A stretch of DNA of 9,473 nt from an uncultured Desulfobulbaceae bacterium. GTDB lineage: Bacteria; Desulfobacterota; Desulfobulbia; Desulfobulbales; Desulfobulbaceae. Made by a program: the position numbers and the translations under genes. The DNA lies in the NCBI GenBank assembly GCA_947260045.1, contig CAMYOP010000086.1, positions 4,287-13,759 on the forward strand, read 5' to 3'. Positions 1 through 5,703 of the stretch are shown piece after piece. The notes under the pieces were generated by a model that saw nothing but the letters and a program-made list of their open reading frames with translations, was not told the origin of the DNA and made no database searches. Within the stretch, counting starts at the first letter, position 1, and each line of letters begins with the position of its first letter.

Positions 1-27
1 CAGGGTCCTTGTTCACGGAGTTCTCAA

Positions 28-1203
28 TTGATTGAATCTTCTGGCGAGTATATTCTGGAGAAGTGTAAAGATAGTGAAATCGATTCTGTGCAGAAAGCGT
101 CTGTTTTGCCAGGTATTACTTATTGTACGAATATCCACCCTGGTGAGAGCTGGCAGGAAATTTTTGCTGCTGTCAGTCAGTACGCCCCAATAGTCAAAGA
201 CAGGGTCGCTCCAGAATCTCCTTTTCCACTTGGATTACGCTTGTCGGGAAGAGCAGCTGATGAAATGTCTAATGAAGATGCCCGATTATTTGCAGGCTGG
301 TGTCAGGAGGAAGGACTTTATGTACGGACTGTCAACGGGTTTCCCTATGGTACTTTTCATCATGTACCCGTAAAGGAATCCGTCTATTTGCCCGATTGGC
401 GATTTGTCGAGCGTCTCGAATATACTAAAAAGCTGGCCAAGCTGATGTCTATATGGCTTCCAGAGGGAATGACAGGTTCCATTTCATCTGTTCCTGTTGG
501 ATTTCGAACTGCAATTGCTCCCAATGACTATCCTGAAATAGAGAGACATCTCCAGCAAGCTCTAGATTTTCTGGATGACTTGTCACAAAAAACTGGCCAA
601 AAGATACTTCTTTCTCTGGAGCCTGAACCTGGATGCGTATTAGAAACAATCCCAGATGTTCTCGATTTTTTTAGCCGTATTGACCTGACACTGTCTCAGC
701 GGTCCTTCCTGGCAATCTGTTTTGACTGTTGTCATCATGCACTGCAGTATGAAAAACCTGCCGATTCTTTGCAATTATTAGCAGATAACGATATCAATAT
801 CGGTAATGTCCAGATTTCTTCCGCTCTCAGATTGGAACATCACGACATTGGTCAGCTGAAAAGATTTCAGGAATCCTGTTATCTTCATCAAGCCGTTGGC
901 AGAAAATCTAATGGAGAACTGATGCGTTACCAAGATTTGGACCAAGCAATCAGAGACGCATCCACAGATTTTGAGGAATGGCGTGTCCATTTTCACGTAC
1001 CAGTATTTATGGACCAAGCGGGAGACTGTGGCTCAACCAGATTTTTTCTGGAAGAGATTCTTCCTCTTTTTCCTTCTGAAATTCCTCTTGAAGTTGAAAC
1101 TTACACCTGGACTGTTCTGCCTCCAGATCTTCGAAGGGGTACAGTAATCGATTCCATTGTCCGAGAGATTAAATGGGCAGAGCAAGCAAGGAGTACAAGA
1201 TGA
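28..1203 (+). CDS. eboE: EboE-type metabolite traffic protein (TIM-barrel, sugar-phosphate isomerase/epimerase fold)
   Basis: This resembles EboE, the xylose-isomerase-like TIM-barrel member of ebo clusters, which are thought to act in moving or processing precursors of secondary metabolites; its reaction is not known. Landmarks are the family opening TYCTNIHPGESW (residues 31-42), LSLEPEPG (195-202, probable metal ligands E198/E200), CFDCCHH (231-237), HFHVPVF (321-327) and the near-terminal LEVETYTWTVLP (354-365). The start is uncertain. TTG at 28 has GGAG at 17-20 seven bases upstream, and TGA at 29-31 in another frame overlaps it, suggesting coupling to an upstream gene. GTG at 88 would give the shorter leader usual in the family but has no clear ribosome site. 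The frame is open to base 1, so a longer protein is not excluded. It ends in an ATGA overlap with the next gene. Family call fairly secure; function unknown. Confidence 0.8.
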   Translation: MIESSGEYILEKCKDSEIDSVQKASVLPGITYCTNIHPGESWQEIFAAVSQYAPIVKDRVAPESPFPLGLRLSGRAADEMSNEDARLFAGWCQEEGLYVRTVNGFPYGTFHHVPVKESVYLPDWRFVERLEYTKKLAKLMSIWLPEGMTGSISSVPVGFRTAIAPNDYPEIERHLQQALDFLDDLSQKTGQKILLSLEPEPGCVLETIPDVLDFFSRIDLTLSQRSFLAICFDCCHHALQYEKPADSLQLLADNDINIGNVQISSALRLEHHDIGQLKRFQESCYLHQAVGRKSNGELMRYQDLDQAIRDASTDFEEWRVHFHVPVFMDQAGDCGSTRFFLEEILPLFPSEIPLEVETYTWTVLPPDLRRGTVIDSIVREIKWAEQARSTR

Positions 1204-1898
1204 AGGACACGGCTGTAAAAGCAATGTTTGAAACCATTGCCCCGTCCTATGATTTTCAAAACAGTTTTCTTTCGCTCGGTCGTGATATTTACTGGCGGCG
1301 TACACTGGCTGAAGTTCTGCAGCCTGAGCCTGGAAGTGTCATCCTGGATGTGGCTGTTGGTACTGCGGAAACTGCGCTTGCCATTACCAAGCGACATCCC
1401 CAAGTCAATGTTGTCGGGGTGGATTTTTCGCCTGCAATGCTGGCTGTAGGGAAAAAGAAAATTGACGATAGTTATTCAGACGTTCCTGTTACCCTGATGG
1501 CTGGAGATGGCAGAGAATTACCCGTCCAAAGTGGCTCGGTGGATGCCGTAACAATTTCTTTTGGTATCCGTAATGTGGAAGAACGTGAGCTGGTACTGAG
1601 AGAGTTTAATCGTGTTTTACGACCAGGCGGACGCCTCTTGATTATGGAATTTTCGTATCCTGATAACCCCTTACTTTATCGCATGTACAGGTTCTATTTT
1701 GATCATATATTACCACCTCTTGGGAACTTACTCTCACGGACCGATTACGCCTATAGTTATTTAGCTGACTCGGTTAATGATTTTCCAGATGACTCAGGGT
1801 TTCTCAGCGAAATCGGAAGAGCTGGATTCACTGACCTCAAAATAAAGAAACTGACGTTTGGTATTGCTAAAATATTTCAAGGCCGTAAGGAGATTTAA
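1200..1898 (+). CDS. menG: MenG/UbiE-type demethylmenaquinone C-methyltransferase
   Basis: A 232-residue SAM-dependent methyltransferase of the UbiE/MenG family, which C-methylates demethylmenaquinone (and, in some bacteria, the ubiquinone precursor) at the membrane face. Visible family features are the opening VKAMFETIAPSYD (residues 6-18), SAM motif I VILDVAVGTAETAL (47-60), acidic D75 ending strand 2, GDGRELP (102-108), the signature SFGIRNV (120-126), RPGGRLLIMEFS (141-152) and YSYLADSVNDFP (185-196). Motif I has GTAE where GTGD is usual. I chose ATG at 1200, not the in-frame ATG at 1173: AAGGAG at 1188-1193 lies six bases upstream, and the start overlaps the preceding stop as ATGA. It could be the housekeeping menaquinone enzyme or a paralogue working on a product of this cluster; the sequence cannot separate these. 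Confidence 0.88.
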   Translation: MKDTAVKAMFETIAPSYDFQNSFLSLGRDIYWRRTLAEVLQPEPGSVILDVAVGTAETALAITKRHPQVNVVGVDFSPAMLAVGKKKIDDSYSDVPVTLMAGDGRELPVQSGSVDAVTISFGIRNVEERELVLREFNRVLRPGGRLLIMEFSYPDNPLLYRMYRFYFDHILPPLGNLLSRTDYAYSYLADSVNDFPDDSGFLSEIGRAGFTDLKIKKLTFGIAKIFQGRKEI

Positions 1899-2497
1899 TG
1901 AAGGTTAATTGGCCGGAAAGGATTTGGGTAAACAGTCCTGTTCGAAAATATGTCCAGCAGCGTGAGGCTAAATTTTTCAGTCAATTGCGAACACTGGTTT
2001 CAGGCGCACAATGTCTGGAAATTGGCTGCGGCTGCGGCGTCGGAGCCAATATTATTAATCAGACATTTTCGCCAGCGGCGATTCATGCAATTGATATTGA
2101 TGAGGAAATGCTGTATGCGGCACGGAAGAAAATGAAGGCCTGGAACACTGTCCCTTTGCACCTGCTGGCTGCAGATGCGCAGGAACTTCCGTTTCCAGAT
2201 CAATGTTTTGATGCGGTTTTTAATTACGGAATCATACACCATCTTGAGAATTGGCAAAAAGGTGTTGAGGAAATAAGCAGGGTACTCAAAGATGACGGAA
2301 CCTTTTACTTTGAGGAAATTTATCCTCCCCTCTATGCTAATCCTCTGTTTCGGCATATCCTTGATCATCCAAAGGATAATCGATTTCACGGGCCACAGTT
2401 CAGGGAAGCACTTGCAGAATCCGGACTGAATTTGCTTAATGGCTATAAAGAGTCCCGGTTTGCGATTCTCGGTGCAGCTGTTAAAGGAAGAAGTTAG
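1898..2497 (+). CDS. Small class I SAM-dependent methyltransferase, substrate unknown
   Basis: A 199-residue soluble Methyltransf_11-type enzyme. The SAM-binding motif I is LEIGCGCGVG (residues 40-49), followed by acidic DID at 66-68, ADAQELPFPD (92-101) as motif II, and HHLENW (114-119) with SRVLKDDG (127-134) as the post-motif region. The C-terminal part, with YPPLYANPL (142-150) and NRFHGPQF (161-168), probably forms the substrate lid and is not something I can tie to a known substrate. The ATG overlaps the menG stop by one base (TAATG), and AAGGAG at 1887-1892 is five bases upstream, so translation is coupled to menG. It ends three bases before the convergent cytochrome b5 gene. Position suggests a second methylation step on the same pathway as its neighbours; this is inference. 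Confidence 0.85.
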   Translation: MKVNWPERIWVNSPVRKYVQQREAKFFSQLRTLVSGAQCLEIGCGCGVGANIINQTFSPAAIHAIDIDEEMLYAARKKMKAWNTVPLHLLAADAQELPFPDQCFDAVFNYGIIHHLENWQKGVEEISRVLKDDGTFYFEEIYPPLYANPLFRHILDHPKDNRFHGPQFREALAESGLNLLNGYKESRFAILGAAVKGRS

Positions 2498-2500
2498 TTC

Positions 2501-3229
2501 TCATTTCTTCTTTCCATGCGGGAAGGTAAGACAAGCGCCATACCAGCCAATCACGCTGACTACAGGAAGGAGTCCAAGCAGGAGTAACTGGTAAACTCTC
2601 CTAAGAGCTGTTTGAGCAAAATAGATATCCGGTACGGTATAGCGCCAAAAAAACAGGACAAGCATAAGCAGCATGAGCAATGTTGAGCCTATGATTTTTA
2701 TTTTGATCGGAAGTGAAAGTCTGGAATGGTAATTGAGCCACCATGTGTAAAAACCAGTAGCAATAGTAAGAGGGGTGAACAGTAAACCAATCCCCAGGCA
2801 ATGAAAAGCGGTTGTTTCAAAAGCAGAGTTGCCTGTTAAAGAAGTCAGAAGATAAAAAAGTGGAACAGCAATCATGAATGCTATGGGAAAATGAACCAGC
2901 ATGGGGTGAGGGTGTCGTGCCAGCAGAGGAAAGAGCTCCAGCAGTTTGTTGAGCCAGGAAGGTAGCCGAGGGTCAACGGGTGCGGATGTAGAAGGCTCAA
3001 TTAAGGTGCCGATCTTGTGAAAACGTTCTAATACTTCCGGGCCGTGGGGTGCGGCAGAAAACACATCAGACAGATCCTCGCCCGCATGATGCCGCTTCAT
3101 GTGTTCTCCGTTTTGCCATAGCTTGCTTTCGCTTACATCATACACTTTTCCATCTTTGGCGACATAGGTAGCTTTACCATTCTGGCCGTTAAATTCAGCC
3201 AACTTTTCCCTATCGAATTTTTTATCCAC
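2501..3229 (-). CDS. Membrane cytochrome b5-domain / DUF2231 fusion protein
   Basis: A 242-residue protein in two parts. Residues 1-75 form a cytochrome b5-like heme/steroid-binding domain: YVAKDGKVYDVSESKLW (22-38), GEHMKRHHAGEDL (41-53) and APHG (60-63), with H43, H47, H48 and H62 as possible heme ligands. Residues 91-230 match DUF2231, starting with the histidine-rich RHPHPMLVHFPIAF (95-108), then four predicted membrane helices near 101-121, 131-155, 167-185 and 203-227. The probable role is a membrane-bound b-type redox protein, but no partner is known. The start is GTG at 3229, with GAAGGGG a few bases upstream; the next Met (residue 44) would destroy the b5 domain. It lies downstream of the prenyltransferase on the same strand after a 184-base gap with its own possible -10 (TATAAT), so it may be transcribed alone. 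Confidence 0.82.
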   Translation of the reverse strand: MDKKFDREKLAEFNGQNGKATYVAKDGKVYDVSESKLWQNGEHMKRHHAGEDLSDVFSAAPHGPEVLERFHKIGTLIEPSTSAPVDPRLPSWLNKLLELFPLLARHPHPMLVHFPIAFMIAVPLFYLLTSLTGNSAFETTAFHCLGIGLLFTPLTIATGFYTWWLNYHSRLSLPIKIKIIGSTLLMLLMLVLFFWRYTVPDIYFAQTALRRVYQLLLLGLLPVVSVIGWYGACLTFPHGKKK

Positions 3230-3413
3230 GAGACCCCTTCTGACATATCATTATTTTTGTTGCAGTGCTTCAGGCACGAATTATATTCAGCTATGAGATG
3301 TTAACATATTGTCTTTATAATACAATAAGCTGCAGCTTAAATCGAGAATAGCCTGCCCTGAAATGGAGAAATTCGACAATTCAGTTTCTCTAAACAAAGT
3401 CTAAGTACAGAAT
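3230..3413. promoter_or_regulatory. Intergenic region with palindrome and possible promoter of the b5-DUF2231 gene
   Basis: This gap lies between two minus-strand genes. On the minus strand a perfect TATAAT occupies 3285-3280, about 50 bases before the GTG start, but no good -35 box stands 16-18 bases above it, so a promoter is only possible. A perfect 14-base palindrome, TAAGCTGCAGCTTA, lies at 3326-3339, upstream of that -10, where an operator could sit. A GAGAAA/TTTCTC repeat (3366-3371 with 3385-3390) just past the prenyltransferase stop could form an AU-rich hairpin, but it lacks a proper T-run on the minus strand and is a poor terminator. Confidence 0.3.
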
Positions 3414-4364
3414 TTACCCAGAGCCCATTACGCTATTGAATAGGATAGATATCAGAGTTAATGCAAGTAATATGCAAGGATACCAACTTGCCCTGTTAAA
3501 AAGAGAAGCGGCAAAGTCCCTGTCCCTGGCTTTAAAAAGCTTCACTGCTGGGATAATCAGCAGAAAAAATCCAATTAATAGAGCAGCAGCATAGAAAATA
3601 TTTGGCATTTGGAGTGGGGTGATGCGGAAAACTAGCCCGCTCAGGGTAAGGCTAATGGTCAAGGTTATCAAAACTATTGTACTGGCAATCCTGGGGCCGA
3701 AACAAACTGGCACTGTCTTGGCTTGCATTGTTGTATCTTCCTCTATGTCATGCCAGTCGGCTGGTATATTTTGACCACCTATTTCCCAGAAAAACAGCCA
3801 GAAAAATATCAGTAGGAGTAGGTCTACCTGGGGAGAAGCATCGACTGCAAATATTGCTGCCAAGCCTCCGAGGGTTTTTACTATGCCACTTACCATGACC
3901 CGAAGATGACTTACCCGTAGCAAAAGACAATATATTGCCTCAAGGATGCAACCGATAATCAGAATATATGCACAAACAGGATTTAACAGGTACGAGGTGA
4001 AAAGTGATAATATTGCCCAACCACCAGCCCAGACAATTGCTTCGGGCATGCTCAGAAACCCACGGGCAAGGGGGTGACGAATGTGGGTGCCATCCAGGTA
4101 GCTGGAATCACGATCAAATCCCTCCTGGCCGATTTTTTTCTTATCGATTTTGTAATCTACTATATCGTTTAAGGCATATACAGCTGTGTATCCCGCAAAT
4201 GCTGCTATTATTCCAAAAACAATAGTTTGGGAGTCTGGAGGGGAGCCAAGCCATAAGAGGGCAACCAACAACGGAGTGCAAATGTCAAGTAGTCCATGAG
4301 GGGTCCTGGATAGAGCCAGAAACAGTTTTATCTTTGAGATTCTAAAGTATTGGGCAATATGCAT
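3414..4364 (-). CDS. UbiA-superfamily membrane prenyltransferase, substrate unknown
   Basis: A 316-residue polytopic membrane protein of the UbiA family, which transfers an isoprenyl chain to an acceptor using two Asp-rich Mg-diphosphate motifs. Motif 1 is NDIVDYKID (residues 66-74) and motif 2 is DWHDIEED (203-210), followed by AKTVPVCFG (215-223). About eight or nine hydrophobic helices are visible. Between motif 1 and the next conserved block there is a longer stretch, and that block reads RHPLARGFLS (96-105) where MenA/UbiA enzymes usually have NPxRP-type sequence. It therefore does not look like standard UbiA, MenA, MqnP or CyoE. It could be the EboC-like partner of the EboE protein in this window, but I cannot prove that, so no symbol is given. 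AAGGAA lies 12 bases before the ATG. It is divergent from cyoA. Confidence 0.82.
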   Translation of the reverse strand: MHIAQYFRISKIKLFLALSRTPHGLLDICTPLLVALLWLGSPPDSQTIVFGIIAAFAGYTAVYALNDIVDYKIDKKKIGQEGFDRDSSYLDGTHIRHPLARGFLSMPEAIVWAGGWAILSLFTSYLLNPVCAYILIIGCILEAIYCLLLRVSHLRVMVSGIVKTLGGLAAIFAVDASPQVDLLLLIFFWLFFWEIGGQNIPADWHDIEEDTTMQAKTVPVCFGPRIASTIVLITLTISLTLSGLVFRITPLQMPNIFYAAALLIGFFLLIIPAVKLFKARDRDFAASLFNRASWYPCILLALTLISILFNSVMGSG

Positions 4365-4778
4365 AGTTTATTTCGCTTCCTTGTTAACCAACTATTCACT
4401 ATGATTGAGCATATGAGGATGGTATCGCTGAAAGGTTTTCCTCAATTAGGAAGGATATTCCAACCACAAACAGAGATCAAGTTGAATGAATTCAACTCTC
4501 TTTGTCCTTTGTGTACCTTCCTTATCTCTGGTTGGTATGATAAATAGCTTTTGCTGCATTTGCTGGTTAGGATAAACCGTAGAACAGTATCTTTCAGCAC
4601 CATTCAATCTACACTGCTAGTTTGATCATGACCAGAAAATTGTATGTGATAATTATTGGAAAACTTTATATATTAATTCATGGGATCATGCTGCTGGACA
4701 CAACAGGATGTATAGATCCACCTGCTATATGTTCCATTTTGCCCTGATAAAAATCTTTATGAACTTGGGGATCGATAA
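4365..4778. promoter_or_regulatory. Divergent intergenic region between the prenyltransferase and the cyo operon
   Basis: These 414 bases separate two divergently transcribed units, so promoters for both should lie here. For cyoA, the best candidate I see is an extended -10, TGTGATAAT at 4645-4653. TTGATC at 4622-4627 is 17 bases from TGTGAT but 20 from GATAAT, so the pairing is imperfect. It would give a leader of about 120 bases. GGGGAT at 4767-4772 is the cyoA ribosome site. No convincing FNR (TTGATnnnnATCAA) or ArcA site was found by eye. No convincing gene was found either: a 65-codon plus-strand frame crosses the prenyltransferase start but has no family resemblance. The left half carries inverted repeats listed separately. 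Confidence 0.4.
4448..4535. repeat. Cluster of nested and alternative inverted repeats
   Basis: Three pairings occur within 88 bases. First, a near-perfect palindrome at 4480-4497, AGTTGAAT-GA-ATTCAACT, has eight paired bases and a two-base centre. Second, AGGAAGG (4448-4454) can pair with CCTTCCT (4516-4522). Third, CCAACC (4460-4465) plus AGAGAT (4472-4477) can pair with ATCTCT (4524-4529) plus GGTTGG (4530-4535), with a six-base bulge. The second and third pairings cross, so they would be alternatives or a pseudoknot, and both enclose the palindrome. The palindrome alone could be a dimeric repressor operator; the larger set could be a structured leader RNA of the minus-strand prenyltransferase gene, 84-171 bases upstream of its start. 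No T-run follows, so it is not a plain terminator. Confidence 0.4.
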
Positions 4779-5702
4779 ATGAAAAGAAGCAATAAAATCG
4801 TTTTTATCGGATTATTTGTAATCTGTGCCGCATTTTTTATCTCAGGTTGCAGCCAAATGGTTCTGTTTGATCCCAAAGGGCCCGTTGGCTCCACCGAACG
4901 ATTTGTCATTATAGCATCTTTTGCGCTTATGATGATTGTGGTCATTCCAGTTTTTATCATGGCCATCTGGTTTCCCTGGAAATATCGTTCTTCCAATACT
5001 AAAGCAACTTATGAGCCGAAATGGTGTCATTCCACCAGGATTGAATTGATTATTTGGCTGGTACCCGCAGTTATTGTTACGATTCTCGGAATTATGACCT
5101 GGTGGACCACTCATCAATTGGATCCACACAATCCACTCATTGCAGACGCTAAACCATTTAGGATAGAAGCTGTTTCTCTGGATTGGAAATGGCTTTTTAT
5201 TTATCCTGACCAGAATATTGCTACGGTTAATCAGATCGTCTTCCCTGCTAATGCTCCTCTGAATTTCAAGGTCACATCTGCAACTGTTATGACTTCCTTT
5301 TTTATCCCTCAGCTGGGTAGCCAGATATACGCCATGGCTGGCATGCAGACTCAATTGCATCTCTTAGCCAGTGAACCAGGTGTTTATGCTGGTCAGAATC
5401 AGCAGTTTAGCGGCAATGGATACGCTGATATGAACTTTAAGGCAATCGCAGTCTCGCAGGAAGAATTCGAATCATGGATTAATAAAGTGAGGAGTTCACA
5501 GGAAAAACTTGATATGGAAAGGTATAAGAAGCTCGAAGAACCAAGTATCGATGACCCAGCGACTCATTTTTCTACGGTCACATTCAACCTGTTTGAGCAT
5601 ATTCTTAAAAAATATCATAAAAACATGGAGATGAATCACAACTCCATGATCAAGAAAAACGAGCCGAAGCAAATGAACCTCAGTATCCTGGAGAAGAGTT
5701 GA
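4779..5702 (+). CDS. cyoA: Cytochrome bo3 quinol oxidase subunit II (lipoprotein)
   Basis: A 307-residue subunit II of the bo3-type quinol oxidase, which with CyoB, CyoC and CyoD oxidises quinol, reduces O2 to water and pumps protons across the inner membrane. The N-terminus is a lipoprotein signal, with lipobox ISGC and acylated Cys at residue 24. Two membrane helices follow (about 42-65 and 87-110), then a periplasmic cupredoxin domain with SLDWKWLFIYPD (133-144) and FFIPQLGSQIYAMAGM. The CuA ligands of cytochrome c oxidases are absent: the equivalent loop reads SGNGYADMNFKA, close to E. coli CyoA, so the donor is a quinol and not cytochrome c. GGGGAT is six bases before the ATG. The gene opens the operon and ends one base before cyoB. 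Confidence 0.97.
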   Translation: MKRSNKIVFIGLFVICAAFFISGCSQMVLFDPKGPVGSTERFVIIASFALMMIVVIPVFIMAIWFPWKYRSSNTKATYEPKWCHSTRIELIIWLVPAVIVTILGIMTWWTTHQLDPHNPLIADAKPFRIEAVSLDWKWLFIYPDQNIATVNQIVFPANAPLNFKVTSATVMTSFFIPQLGSQIYAMAGMQTQLHLLASEPGVYAGQNQQFSGNGYADMNFKAIAVSQEEFESWINKVRSSQEKLDMERYKKLEEPSIDDPATHFSTVTFNLFEHILKKYHKNMEMNHNSMIKKNEPKQMNLSILEKS

Positions 5703-5703
5703 T

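Noticed and set aside
1173..1199. An upstream ATG for the MenG-type gene
   Set aside because: The ATG at 1200 has AAGGAG at proper spacing and an ATGA overlap, and the nine extra residues are not part of the family.
2000..2389. A 129-codon antisense open frame inside the small methyltransferase
   Set aside because: The sense frame carries clear SAM-binding motifs and a strong start; the antisense product has no recognisable feature.
3366..3390. Rho-independent terminator after the prenyltransferase gene
   Set aside because: The six-pair stem is AT-rich with a 13-base loop, and no T-run follows on the minus strand.
3414..4364. Naming the prenyltransferase ubiA, menA, mqnP or eboC
   Set aside because: Both Asp motifs are present, but the block after motif 1 does not fit the known quinone enzymes, and the EboC link rests only on proximity to EboE.
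4350..4547. A 65-codon plus-strand open frame in the divergent intergenic region
   Set aside because: It begins inside the prenyltransferase start region on the other strand, has no good ribosome site and no family resemblance, and covers the inverted-repeat cluster. More likely chance.
4550..4565. Short direct repeat TTTGCTG in the divergent region
   Set aside because: Two seven-base copies only; easily due to chance.
4842..5360. A 172-codon antisense open frame inside cyoA
   Set aside because: It opposes an unmistakable cyoA, and its translation is low-complexity and His/Asn-rich, as expected for an antisense shadow.
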